From an uncultured Chitinophaga sp. (GTDB taxonomy: Bacteria; Bacteroidota; Bacteroidia; Chitinophagales; Chitinophagaceae), in contig NZ_CABHOU010000092.1 of NCBI RefSeq assembly GCF_902168175.1, positions 392,676-456,675 of the forward strand: a DNA stretch of 64,000 nucleotides. Reading direction: 5' to 3'. A model generated the notes under the pieces. The model searched no databases. It saw only the letters and a program-made list of their open reading frames with translations, and was not told the origin of the DNA. Of the stretch, positions 33,583-42,184 are shown one piece after another. The translations under genes were made by a program, and so were the position numbers. The stretch's first letter is position 1, and the number at the start of each line of letters is the position of its first letter.

Positions 33583-34217
33583 TGAAGATTTCTCCGGCCA
33601 AGGAAAATATATTGAAGAAAGTAAGGAATGCGCTGAGCCAGCCGGTTCAGCTGCCTTTCCCGAATGCAGAGGGCAATAGTTCGGTTTTTGTGACAGAGCA
33701 TGATGGCCTGGAGTTGAAATTTGCTGAAGAATTCAGTCGCCTGCAGGGTAAGTTCGTTTTTTGCTCTTCGCGTGAAGAGCTGGCAGATAACCTGCAGGCA
33801 CTTGTTGAACATAAAGAGTGGAAGCATATACAGTGTAAAACGCCCGCGTTGCTGAATATGCTTTCGCCTTTTAATCCTGCTTACCTGAATGTTGGCGGCC
33901 TGGAAGAAATGGATGCAGCGATTACCGACTGCGAATTCCTGGTAGCCCGTACGGGCAGCGTTATCCTCAGTTCCGCCCAGCCGTCCGGCAGGGTTTTGCC
34001 GGTTTATACACCGATCCATATTATCATCGCTTTTTCGCACCAGTTAATATTCGATATCCGCGACGGTATCGTGAAAATGAAGGACCGCTACGGCGATCAG
34101 TTGCCTTCCATGATCACGCTGGCCACTGGCCCCAGCCGTACGGCTGATATTGAAAAAACGCTGGTAGTAGGCGTACACGGTCCTAAGGAGGTGTATGTAT
34201 TTCTGCTGGACGAGTAA
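33582..34217 (+). CDS. LUD domain protein (LutC/YkgG-like)
   Basis: The 211-residue protein has a LUD fold as in LutC, a part of the lactate oxidation complex, with the segment ITDCEFLVARTGSVILSSAQ and the terminal TGPSRTADIEKTLVVGVHGPKEVYVFLLDE, both typical. LutA and LutB partners are not in the window, so a role in lactate use is only a family-based guess. The ATG overlaps the ftsH stop (TAATG), showing co-translation with ftsH, an arrangement seen in related bacteria. Confidence 0.85.
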   Translation: MKISPAKENILKKVRNALSQPVQLPFPNAEGNSSVFVTEHDGLELKFAEEFSRLQGKFVFCSSREELADNLQALVEHKEWKHIQCKTPALLNMLSPFNPAYLNVGGLEEMDAAITDCEFLVARTGSVILSSAQPSGRVLPVYTPIHIIIAFSHQLIFDIRDGIVKMKDRYGDQLPSMITLATGPSRTADIEKTLVVGVHGPKEVYVFLLDE

Positions 34218-34234
34218 AAAATGGGTTTCTCCGC

Positions 34235-34242
34235 TATCTTTG
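34235..34242 (+). promoter_or_regulatory. -7 element of lpxH
   Basis: TATCTTTG matches TAnnTTTG and ends 5 nt before the lpxH ATG at 34248. It indicates a promoter for lpxH separate from the ftsH unit. Confidence 0.5.
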
Positions 34243-34247
34243 CACCC

Positions 34248-35024
34248 ATGCAAATCGAACTTCCGAAAAATAAACGTATCTATTTCGCTTCAGATTTTCA
34301 CCTCGGCGCACCAACGCCCGAGAAAAGCCGCGCGCGCGAACAATACATTCTGCGCTGGTTAGAAATGGCGGAAAAAGATGCGCAGCACATCTTCCTGGTG
34401 GGCGATATTTTCGACTTCTGGTTCGAGTACAAAACTGTAATTCCAAAGGGCTATACCAGGCTGCTGGGCAAACTGGCGCAAATGACCGATAAAGGCATTG
34501 GTATCTCTGTTTTTATCGGTAATCACGACATGTGGATGAATGGCTATTTTGAGGATGAGTTAAACATACCGGTGTATTATGAGCCCCAGACTTACGAAAT
34601 ATGTGGCAAACAATTTTATATCGGTCATGGTGATGGTTTAGGCCCCGGCGACCATGGCTACAAGTTCTTGAAAAAAGTATTCCGTAACCCTGTATGCCGC
34701 TGGTTGTTTTCGGGTATTCACCCCAGCTGGGGCATATCGCTGGCTAATTACTTTAGTCGTAAAAGCCGCGCCAAAACCGGTATGGAGCTTGAAAAATTCC
34801 TGGGTGAGGAAAACGAATGGCTCGCGATTTATTCGAAAGAAATGCTGCAACAGCAACACTTCGATTACCTGATCTTTGGCCACCGGCACCTGCCGCTTGA
34901 TATTACCCTCTCTGAAAAAAGTCGCTATATTAACCTCGGCGACTGGATCAATTATTTCTCTTACGCCGTATTTGACGGTGATAATGTGGAGTTAAAATAC
35001 TTCAAGGAAGAACACGCTCAGTAG
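34248..35024 (+). CDS. lpxH: UDP-2,3-diacylglucosamine diphosphatase LpxH
   Basis: LpxH cleaves UDP-2,3-diacylglucosamine to lipid X in lipid A synthesis. The 258-residue protein is a calcineurin-type phosphoesterase with all metal motifs: ASDFHLG near residue 14, LVGDIFDFWFEYK, FIGNHDMWM, GHGDGLGPGD and the late GHRHLPLD. The ATG at 34248 gives the usual short N-terminus, and the -7 element lies 5 nt before it. An upstream in-frame ATG at 34221 is before that promoter and unlikely. Gram-negative Bacteroidota need it for lipid A. Confidence 0.95.
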   Translation: MQIELPKNKRIYFASDFHLGAPTPEKSRAREQYILRWLEMAEKDAQHIFLVGDIFDFWFEYKTVIPKGYTRLLGKLAQMTDKGIGISVFIGNHDMWMNGYFEDELNIPVYYEPQTYEICGKQFYIGHGDGLGPGDHGYKFLKKVFRNPVCRWLFSGIHPSWGISLANYFSRKSRAKTGMELEKFLGEENEWLAIYSKEMLQQQHFDYLIFGHRHLPLDITLSEKSRYINLGDWINYFSYAVFDGDNVELKYFKEEHAQ

Positions 35025-35030
35025 CGTTTC

Positions 35031-35084
35031 TACTGTTGAAGAGTGCGACGCAACGGCGGCTCCATCAGGAGCTATCGCCTGGTT
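35031..35084. repeat. Short intergenic repeat with hairpin, between lpxH and recO
   Basis: A sequence of the form TACTGTTGAA then GCGACGCAACGG (35031-35056) recurs at 5365-5393 with few changes. It is followed here by the hairpin GCTCC ATCA GGAGC, closed outside by GGCG/CGCC. It lies between two convergent genes and could help termination, though no T-run is present. Confidence 0.5.
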
Positions 35085-35094
35085 CCCCTTGTCC

Positions 35095-35829
35095 CTAATC
35101 CAGAATTTCATGTAAAATGGGAGGTGAATTAAGCTCGGGAAAGTCGGGCATATGTAACTTGAAGAAGTCGAGGTAGCGGTAGAGCAGGAAGCGGCGACGC
35201 TCTTTGTTCAAAGGTACGCTGTCGAGGTCGATGGGATTGGGTACGCTCAACAGCCTGTCTGTTATTTCGCTGTTGGTAGCATCGAGATGGAAATTATGAT
35301 GGGGCGGGAGGTCGGTGTATACACCTTCCTGCATATCGAGATAAGGTGTATAATTGGAAAAATGGCCATTAATACGAAAGCCCAGATGTTCTGCCAGTTT
35401 GAGCGTAAAGTATAAAGGAATGTTAGCCGCCACCTGTGTGCTGCAAAGGTCCAGCGCCTGCAAAGCTGTGCTGGTAAAGTAAAATAGGGCAGGAGTATGC
35501 TCCGGTTGCCGCAATGCTTTTTGCAGAATTTCAATAATAAACAGCGCCACCGTATTTTTTACCACATTCACATGCAGCGATGTATAGATGTACGACATCT
35601 TGTACTCCGAAATACGCTGTATATTTTTCTGATCGTGATGATACACTACTAAGTCGAGGATGTTGCCAGGCTGCAGCAGGTTGCCTTTTGAGGCCTTTGG
35701 TTTAGATGAACGCGCCCCGTTTACGATATAAGACTGCACCCCGAAAAGTTCCGTGAAGATATTCACGATAACGCTGGTTTCGCCGTACTTCACGACGCGT
35801 AATACAATACCGGGAGTTTTGTGCAACAT
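35095..35829 (-). CDS. recO: DNA repair protein RecO
   Basis: RecO loads RecA with RecR in the RecF recombination path. The 244-residue protein starts MLHKTPGIVLRVVKYGETSV, the conserved OB-fold N-terminus, has NIFTELFGVQSYIVNGARSS and VKNTVALFIIEILQKALRQP in the helical middle, and ends in a family-typical C-domain without obvious zinc cysteines, as in many Bacteroidota. The start is 15 nt downstream of the porZ stop, in the same direction, so the two are likely co-transcribed. Confidence 0.92.
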   Translation of the reverse strand: MLHKTPGIVLRVVKYGETSVIVNIFTELFGVQSYIVNGARSSKPKASKGNLLQPGNILDLVVYHHDQKNIQRISEYKMSYIYTSLHVNVVKNTVALFIIEILQKALRQPEHTPALFYFTSTALQALDLCSTQVAANIPLYFTLKLAEHLGFRINGHFSNYTPYLDMQEGVYTDLPPHHNFHLDATNSEITDRLLSVPNPIDLDSVPLNKERRRFLLYRYLDFFKLHMPDFPELNSPPILHEILD

Positions 35830-35844
35830 GCTAAGGCTGTAAAA

Positions 35845-38115
35845 TTAGTGAATGAACACTATTTTGGTGACAAGCTTTTCTGCACCAGTATCGTCGGAAG
35901 AAAAAATCATGTATACACCACTTTGCGGTCGGTGGCCTGTATAGTCAGTACCACTCCAGATAGCCTGGCCGCCCTGTGCCCGTGTTTGATACACCAGCCT
36001 TCCGCTAACGTCTGTAATTTTAACCAGTGCATTACTGACCAGGCCGCGGATGGCAATGGTGCCGGTGTAACGGGGCGGAACGGGGTTGGGGAACACCAGT
36101 ACATCACTTTTATTTTGCCTGGAAGTACCGTCTGTTGCAGTTCCACGGTAACTCACGAGCCCGGATGTAGTAGCAAAAAACACTTCGCCGGTTGTAGGGT
36201 GTATCACAATTTTACGCACTTCATTATTTAACAACGGGCTATTTCCGGTATTAAACCGCGAAATGATCTTATCACCGTTCGGGCTGATCAGCCAAACACC
36301 GTTTTGCGTGCCCACCCATTTGCGGTTAGCACCGTCTACTGCGATAGTGTTTACCTGTTCATTACGGAAAAGATAGCCGGCGAAATTGTCTTCCTGTAAA
36401 ACGGGCAGGTAAGCCTCGCAGCCTGTAGTGGTAACGGCCTGCTGCGGACATTGAATAACACCCACGCCACGGTCGGTGCCTACCCATATATATCCATCTT
36501 TATCTTTTGCAATGCAGCGAACGTCATTGGAAGGCAGGTTGCCCCTGCCCGCACCGCTCTGGTAAATGGCCCATTTATCGTCGGCCGAAATAGCGATGTT
36601 AGCTCCGTGATTGTATACCAGTAAACCATTACTTTTTGGCGATACGATCCATTTTTGCCCCGCATTGTCGATCAGCAATTGACCAACGGCATTGGAGCTA
36701 AGGAAATACGGGCTGCTAAACTGGTGCCAGGTACCATCTTTCATTTTAACTGCCAGCTGGCGATTAGCGCCGTAGCAGCTAAGCCACAAATTACCATCCA
36801 CATCCGCGGCCATTCCACTTACCCGGTACGCGTTAGTATTGTCTATCGCGGGATCTATATAAGGTTGTTTGAAAATCTGGCGCTGGTTATCCTTCGCCAG
36901 CGAAAGGAGCCCGCCGCCGAAGGAGCCCGCATACAACGTTTGATCGGAGAAGCCGAGGGAGATCAGGTCTTCCGGCAGGTCGGTATAATTAGTCCATTCC
37001 TCATTTTCGAAGCGGTAAAGGCCGTTTTTATTCTGCGTTGCCTGCCAGTTATTGGTTACTTCGCCAGCGCTCGCCCACAGTGTATTGCCGGTTACCAGCA
37101 GGTCGCCCAGCGCAACACCGTAAGGGGCATTGGGAAGAATGGTTTCGTAATCGTTTTTATAGATAACCAGTCCGGCGGTGCTGTCGGCAATATACGTAAC
37201 GCCGTTGCTGCCTGCGGCCTGAACAGGTGTTTGCACAGCAACGTTTTGAGGAAACGTGTTTTCAAGTGCGCCCGATTCGGAGAACTGGCGGACCAATGGT
37301 TGCTGGTCCGTTTTGTTGTAACCGCTAACCAGCAGTTTGTTGTCCGATGGTGTAATGTCGCGCAGCTTTATGTTGGCCGGTGCCGACCATGGCGTCCAGG
37401 AAGTTTGTTGCCAGGAATACAGGGTGTCGTTTTGCAGGCACACGACCGTGTTGCCCACGGTTGCAATATCGGCGACCAGCATATTAAGTAAACCTGTGTT
37501 GGCAGTATGCCAGTTTTGGTAGTTCGCCAGGTTTACGCCCGTTAAGGGGGCCCGTTTTATGCCTTCGCTGGTGGCGGCATACAACCAGCCATCGTTATGC
37601 GCAAGGGCCGATACCTTTACAAAATTGCCATTGCTGCCCGGGTAGTAAGTGTCAGTTATCTCCGGTTTGGCCAGGTTCAGTACCAGGATGCCGAATCCGG
37701 TACACAGGTACGCATTGTCCTGGAAAAATGCGATATGGTAGATATATTTATCGCCGTTGACTTGTTTGCGAAGCAGATCGGGGATATTAATGATATTTTC
37801 GCGGCGGATGATATCGATGTTCCCGTTTTTGTAGCCGATTACGAGTGATGCAGAACTTTCGTGATAGCCGATGGCGCCAATGCCCGCATCGTGAAGGCCG
37901 TTAAGCTTACTATAGCGTGTAACTTCATGATCTGTAAGGGTTACAGAGAACAAGGCGGAGTTGGCGGCGCAGTAAACAACATCGGGGGCCAGTGCCAGGC
38001 CGGTAACATGGCGGTAGGGCAGGTGTTCGCGCCAGTAACCTATCGGTACGGTTTGTGCGGACACAGTTCCTATACTGATGAGGATGCAGAGTAGCAACAA
38101 AAGGGTGCGGTACAT
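35845..38115 (-). CDS. porZ: PorZ-like type IX secretion protein (beta-propellers, sorting tail)
   Basis: The 756-residue protein has a signal peptide (MYRTLLLLLCILISIGTVSA), many short repeats of two-component-regulator propeller type (for example DKDGYIWVGTDRGVGVIQ and DGANRKWVGTQNGVWLISP) and a C-terminal type A sorting domain (VLVFPNPVPP, then VKITDVSGRLVYQT and GVYMI). Length and layout match PorZ, a surface component of the type IX sortase machinery. The ATG is placed by the signal peptide, and a perfect -7 element ends 4 nt upstream. It probably shares a transcript with recO. Confidence 0.85.
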   Translation of the reverse strand: MYRTLLLLLCILISIGTVSAQTVPIGYWREHLPYRHVTGLALAPDVVYCAANSALFSVTLTDHEVTRYSKLNGLHDAGIGAIGYHESSASLVIGYKNGNIDIIRRENIINIPDLLRKQVNGDKYIYHIAFFQDNAYLCTGFGILVLNLAKPEITDTYYPGSNGNFVKVSALAHNDGWLYAATSEGIKRAPLTGVNLANYQNWHTANTGLLNMLVADIATVGNTVVCLQNDTLYSWQQTSWTPWSAPANIKLRDITPSDNKLLVSGYNKTDQQPLVRQFSESGALENTFPQNVAVQTPVQAAGSNGVTYIADSTAGLVIYKNDYETILPNAPYGVALGDLLVTGNTLWASAGEVTNNWQATQNKNGLYRFENEEWTNYTDLPEDLISLGFSDQTLYAGSFGGGLLSLAKDNQRQIFKQPYIDPAIDNTNAYRVSGMAADVDGNLWLSCYGANRQLAVKMKDGTWHQFSSPYFLSSNAVGQLLIDNAGQKWIVSPKSNGLLVYNHGANIAISADDKWAIYQSGAGRGNLPSNDVRCIAKDKDGYIWVGTDRGVGVIQCPQQAVTTTGCEAYLPVLQEDNFAGYLFRNEQVNTIAVDGANRKWVGTQNGVWLISPNGDKIISRFNTGNSPLLNNEVRKIVIHPTTGEVFFATTSGLVSYRGTATDGTSRQNKSDVLVFPNPVPPRYTGTIAIRGLVSNALVKITDVSGRLVYQTRAQGGQAIWSGTDYTGHRPQSGVYMIFSSDDTGAEKLVTKIVFIH

Positions 38116-38119
38116 TTAT

Positions 38120-38127
38120 CAAAAATA
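38120..38127 (-). promoter_or_regulatory. -7 element of porZ
   Basis: TATTTTTG on the minus strand matches TAnnTTTG, 4 nt before the ATG at 38115. TGTG at the -33 position matches TTTG in three of four bases. Confidence 0.5.
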
Positions 38128-38230
38128 TTCATTATTGTTATAGTTTCACATTTGTTTGAAGCCTTGGCATTAGTATATAATCATTTTCTTTAATTACCTT
38201 TACTAACATTTACCAAACTGTAAAAACCTT

Positions 38231-40594
38231 ATGTGGCAGCGCTTAGCAGGACTTGTGTTGAAGTATAGACTAGCATTGTTGGCAATATTGATCATCAGTA
38301 CCGGAATTATGGCCTGGTTTGCCGTTAAGGTACAATTGTCCTATGACTTCACCGGCGCCGTACCCCGGAGCAACGAAAAGTACCAGCAATATCAGCAATT
38401 TAAAAAGATGTTCGGGGAAGATGGTAATATGATGGTGGTTTCTATCGAAACCGACAGCCTGTTTCAACTCGACTTTTTCCGCGATTACGTTAACCTGAAC
38501 GACGATATCCGCAAGATCCCGGCCGTAGAGAATGTACTTAGCGTGCCTATTGCAGTAAATCTCGTTAAAAACGACAGTACCCGCAAGCTGGAAACACTTC
38601 CCATTTTCCAGCCCATTCCCGGCGACCAGGCTACGCTGGATAGTCTGAAATCAGTTTTCTTCTCGCTTCCTTTCTACAAAGGACTTTTATATAGCGGCAA
38701 CACCAACGCCTTCCTGATGGCTGTCCATATTAATAAGGACACGCTGAACTCGAAGGCCAGGATTACCGTGGTGAAGGCAATTACAAAAGTGGCGGAGGCC
38801 TATGGTGCCAAACACAATATTGATGTGAAGCTGAGCGGTTTGCCGCTGATCCGCACCATTATGGCTACTAAGGTAAAGGACGAACTCACCATGTTCCTGG
38901 GTATATCGTTGATATTAACAGCAGTGATACTACTGGTGTTTTTCCGTTCCATCAGCGCTGTATTAATGTCGATGATCGTGGTGATCATGGGGGTGATCTG
39001 GTCCGTTGCCACGATTCACCTCTGTGGGTTTAAGATCACGCTGCTCACCGGGCTTATTCCGCCATTGATCGTGGTGATCGGTATTCCGAACTGTGTTTAC
39101 TTTTTGAATAAATACCATGTGGAGTATGCCCATCACGGGGATAAGATGACCGCGCTGACCAAGATGGTGCAAAAGATGGGCATAGTGACGCTGTTTACCA
39201 ATCTTACCGCGGCTATTGGTTTCGGTGTATTCTATTTTACAGATAGTGCAATACTGAAGGAGTTTGGTATCGTGGCAGGTATTAACATCATGTTGATTTT
39301 CATGATCTCGTTTATCTTCCTGCCTTCGGTATTAAGTTACCTTCCGCCTCCCAAAGCTAAACACACCAGCTACCTCGACAGTCCCATGTTCAATAAGCTG
39401 CTCACGATGCTTAACACGCTGGCTTTCCGCCATCGTCCGGCTATTTACACCATTACTGCTTTGATGGTGCTGGGAGCAATATTGGGTATGTTAAGGCTGA
39501 AGCCTGTAGGTTTTATCGTAGATGATATTCCCAAATCGGACAAGCTGTACAAGGACCTCAAGTATATCGAGAAGAACTTTAAAGGGGTAATGCCACTGGA
39601 AATAGTGGTAGATACTAAAAAGAAAAATGGCGTAGTAAACCTGAAAACGCTGGAAAGCATCGACAAGTTTACGAAGGAGATAGCCGAAAGGCCACAGTTT
39701 GCCCGTCCATTAAGTGTGGCAGAAGGTATTAAGTTCGCCCGCCAGGCTTATTACAATGGCGACAGCACCAGTTATTCCATTCCCAACCAGTTCGATATCG
39801 GCTTCCTGGCACCTTACATGCGTATGAAGGCTTCCAGCAGCAACCCGTCGGCCTTTAGCAAACTGGTTACCTCCTTTATGGACAGTACCCGCCAGGTAGC
39901 ACGTATCAGCGTAAACATGGCTGATGTTGGTTCCCAGGAGTTGCCTCGTTTGCTCGATACACTGCGTCCAAGAGCAGCAGAGATATTCGATACTGCGAAC
40001 TACAAGGTGACCTTTACCGGTACCAGTGTTATCTTCCTGGAAGGAAGCCGTTATATCATCAACGGTTTGCTCGAAAGTATTGCGTTGGCATTTGTATTGA
40101 TCGTGTTTTGTATGCTTTACCTGTTCCGTTCCTGGAGAATGCTGATCATTTCTATCGTTCCTAATATCATACCGCTGATCGTTACAGCGGGTGTTATGGG
40201 CTGGCTGGGCATCGCTATCAAACCTTCTACAGTATTGGTATTCAGTATAGCCTTAGGTATTGCGATTGATGTGACCATCCGTTTCCTGGTGAACTTTAAG
40301 CAGGAGCTGGAACACCACGACCTCGATATTTCGGCAACCGTTAGGCAAACAATCAACCACACCGGTTTGAGTATTATTTATACCTCGATGATCCTGTTCG
40401 CAGGTTTTATGATATTCGCCTTCTCCGAGTTTGGTGGTACCAAGGCCCTGGGCTGGTTAACCTCCCTTACACTGGTGATGGCCATGATTACCAACCTTAC
40501 GATTTTGCCTGCTATGCTGTTATGGATGGAGAAAGCGTTGCTTAAAAAGGCAAGGAAGAAAGAGTTGTGGAAGGCACTGGACGAAGAAGAGTAG
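38231..40594 (+). CDS. MMPL/RND-family transporter
   Basis: The 787-residue protein has the RND layout: a first helix (about residues 10-30), a periplasmic loop of about 190 residues, five or six clustered helices, a second helix-loop unit starting near residue 395 and a final helix bundle with the IALGIAIDVTIRFLVNFKQE motif. It belongs to the patched/MMPL branch, which lacks the long HAE1 docking domain and often handles lipids or hopanoids. No adaptor or outer membrane partner is next to it. It is a single-gene unit ending at a strong terminator. Confidence 0.9.
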   Translation: MWQRLAGLVLKYRLALLAILIISTGIMAWFAVKVQLSYDFTGAVPRSNEKYQQYQQFKKMFGEDGNMMVVSIETDSLFQLDFFRDYVNLNDDIRKIPAVENVLSVPIAVNLVKNDSTRKLETLPIFQPIPGDQATLDSLKSVFFSLPFYKGLLYSGNTNAFLMAVHINKDTLNSKARITVVKAITKVAEAYGAKHNIDVKLSGLPLIRTIMATKVKDELTMFLGISLILTAVILLVFFRSISAVLMSMIVVIMGVIWSVATIHLCGFKITLLTGLIPPLIVVIGIPNCVYFLNKYHVEYAHHGDKMTALTKMVQKMGIVTLFTNLTAAIGFGVFYFTDSAILKEFGIVAGINIMLIFMISFIFLPSVLSYLPPPKAKHTSYLDSPMFNKLLTMLNTLAFRHRPAIYTITALMVLGAILGMLRLKPVGFIVDDIPKSDKLYKDLKYIEKNFKGVMPLEIVVDTKKKNGVVNLKTLESIDKFTKEIAERPQFARPLSVAEGIKFARQAYYNGDSTSYSIPNQFDIGFLAPYMRMKASSSNPSAFSKLVTSFMDSTRQVARISVNMADVGSQELPRLLDTLRPRAAEIFDTANYKVTFTGTSVIFLEGSRYIINGLLESIALAFVLIVFCMLYLFRSWRMLIISIVPNIIPLIVTAGVMGWLGIAIKPSTVLVFSIALGIAIDVTIRFLVNFKQELEHHDLDISATVRQTINHTGLSIIYTSMILFAGFMIFAFSEFGGTKALGWLTSLTLVMAMITNLTILPAMLLWMEKALLKKARKKELWKALDEEE

Positions 40595-40614
40595 ATATCA
40601 ACTTTCAGATACTT

Positions 40615-40656
40615 GCAGGCTTATGGTTCACAATACCATAAGCCTGCTTTGTTTTT
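40615..40656 (+). terminator. Rho-independent terminator after the MMPL transporter
   Basis: GCAGGCTTATGGT / ACCATAAGCCTGC is a perfect 13-bp stem around a 7-nt loop, followed by TTTGTTTTT. Confidence 0.92.
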
Positions 40657-40837
40657 GGCATATGAGTTAGTCCCAAACTTGATAATTTTATCCCTTTTTG
40701 ATTCATTGAAATGCTTTTCTGTATTGGATTTGGATAGTTTTTTGAGTTTTTAGCCCTGAAATAATCTAGTAGGCATCATTCATCATATGTTTCTCACCGT
40801 TTGTAAAAAAACCTTACGGATACACATGAAAAAATGG

Positions 40838-40865
40838 GAGGTTTATAATGCCATTCTCAAACCTC
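40838..40865. promoter_or_regulatory. Inverted repeat before the transposase-like gene
   Basis: GAGGTTT (40838-40844) and AAACCTC (40859-40865) lie 8-35 nt upstream of the ATG at 40873. The site could be an autoregulatory operator or an mRNA hairpin in front of the start. Confidence 0.35.
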
Positions 40866-40872
40866 TTAGTCC

Positions 40873-41547
40873 ATGAAAAATAAGTACTTAAAGGGCGCTC
40901 ATTTGTCCGAGCGGAAATTTAAGGAGATCCTGAAGCTATTTTCAGAAGATCTCACTGCCACGCAGATCGCTAACATCAGTGGTGTTAGCCGGGTTACGGT
41001 AAACAGCTATCTGAAGAAGATAAGGCTGCAGATCGTTAAATACTGCGAATCGGTAATGCCTGAACAGGCTAGTTATCCGAAAATACAACACCGAAATGGC
41101 CACGATACTGCAGTGGCTGTTAAAAGTGAGGTAGACCGGATCGTGAAGCCTGTGATTTTCGGAATTTATAAGTCCGAGAGCAAGGTATTTACTGAAATAT
41201 TGCCGGAAGTTAGCCGGTCGATGATCCAGGCCATTGCCCGCGGACGTTCTGTGCTGGAAACAGTGGTTACAGCAGATCGCATCCGCAGATTCCACGGGGT
41301 GGTGGACCTTGGTCAGTACCGCCTGTACAACCTGGGCGGTAATCACGGCGAAAACGGTAAACAGCTGGATGATGTTGACGGGTTCTGGGGGCTAACCAAG
41401 CACCGGCTCGCCAAGTTCAAAGGCCTCAACCGCAATACAGCCTACCTGCATCTTAAAGAATGTGAATTCCGTTACAACTACCGCAACGAAGATCTCTACC
41501 AGGTTTTATTGAATCTGTTAAAAACTTATCCGCTCAACTTATCCTGA
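40873..41547 (+). CDS. IS1595-type transposase-like protein lacking catalytic motifs
   Basis: The 224-residue protein resembles IS1595 transposases at both ends. The N-terminus (SERKFKEILKLFSEDLTATQ) with QIANISGVSRVTVNSYLKKI is an HTH. The C-terminus has DGFWGLTKHRLAKFKGL, AYLHLKECEFRYNYRNEDLY and LLKTYPL. The middle lacks the EVDESYFG segment with the first catalytic Asp, and the third acidic site (usually GIENFWG) reads DVDGFWG. The frame is intact, no terminal inverted repeats or target duplications were found, and an inverted repeat precedes the start. This suggests a domesticated DNA-binding protein, possibly a regulator. A decaying insertion sequence is the alternative. Confidence 0.7.
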   Translation: MKNKYLKGAHLSERKFKEILKLFSEDLTATQIANISGVSRVTVNSYLKKIRLQIVKYCESVMPEQASYPKIQHRNGHDTAVAVKSEVDRIVKPVIFGIYKSESKVFTEILPEVSRSMIQAIARGRSVLETVVTADRIRRFHGVVDLGQYRLYNLGGNHGENGKQLDDVDGFWGLTKHRLAKFKGLNRNTAYLHLKECEFRYNYRNEDLYQVLLNLLKTYPLNLS

Positions 41548-41574
41548 CCGGTCGTGCATTTTTGACCATGTTTG

Positions 41575-41769
41575 TAGCTTAAGAGCATGGGCTAAGTGTG
41601 CGTTGAACTTTTAGCTTCCGTCGGTTTACTCCGGCGGAAGCCCTTTAACGTGAACGTTAAAACCCTGGTTAGCTAAGACGAACCGGGTTATATCATATTC
41701 AAGATTTTTCGATTTAGATTTTGGTTGATGACAAGCGGGCGATTTTTATTGCCTGCTTTTTTATTTTTC
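41575..41769 (+). ncRNA. Candidate structured RNA downstream of the transposase-like gene
   Basis: Four hairpins follow in a row: GCTTCCGTCGG/CCGGCGGAAGC (41614-41641, one G-U), TTTAACG-TGAA-CGTTAAA (41644-41661), AACCC-T-GGTT/AACCGGGTT (41661-41689) and a terminator (41734-41769). There is no ORF. The first hairpin could be the terminator of the transposase-like gene, leaving a shorter RNA. No known RNA family was recognised and no promoter was pinned down. Confidence 0.35.
41734..41769 (+). terminator. Rho-independent terminator
   Basis: AGCGGGC / GCCTGCT (one G-U) with a 10-nt loop, followed by TTTTTTATTTTT. Confidence 0.8.
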
Positions 41770-42184
41770 GAACTTTCTCCCACTAACAGTTGTTTTTAAT
41801 ATACAGGCCGAATCGGTTTGGGTCTATTTTTGATGCGTTATAAGCGCAGTGTTGTTTCTGAAGTGCCAAGTCGCGACTTGATGAATTAAGGGGCGCAGGG
41901 TGTCTGAAATGCACTGCTGTGATTGTTTCTTTTGTTAGAAATGAACATCTAGATAAGATAAGCGTAAAAACTGCGGCTGTTTAGCGCGCTGGACATTAGC
42001 TACCCATGATCTTGTTAGTCATTCATTTCTAGCATTTTAAGACATTATTTACATCTTAATATTCTTCTTATGTTAAGAAGGTGTTAAAATATTGATTATT
42101 TCTATAGAATTAATGGGGGGTGAATGGTCCTGAACCCTAACTTCGCTGTTAATTTTTCGTTAAACGTTAAACCAAACTTTGCTT

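Larger units (their letters stand above)
41548..42184. other. Intergenic region before susC with hairpins and palindromes
   Basis: The 637-nt stretch has no convincing gene. It carries a hairpin-rich part ending in a terminator (41575-41769), a perfect 14-bp palindrome CAAGTCGCGACTTG (41867-41880), and CTTCTTATGTTAAGAAG (42064-42080), a 7-bp inverted repeat about 105 nt upstream of susC. No strict TAnnTTTG was found close to susC. Confidence 0.6.

Noticed and set aside
36655..37491. 278-codon plus-strand frame inside the porZ-like gene
   Set aside because: Antisense to a gene with clear signal peptide and sorting domain.
40838..41769. Complete insertion sequence with terminal repeats
   Set aside because: No matching inverted ends or short target duplications were found on either side of the transposase-like gene.
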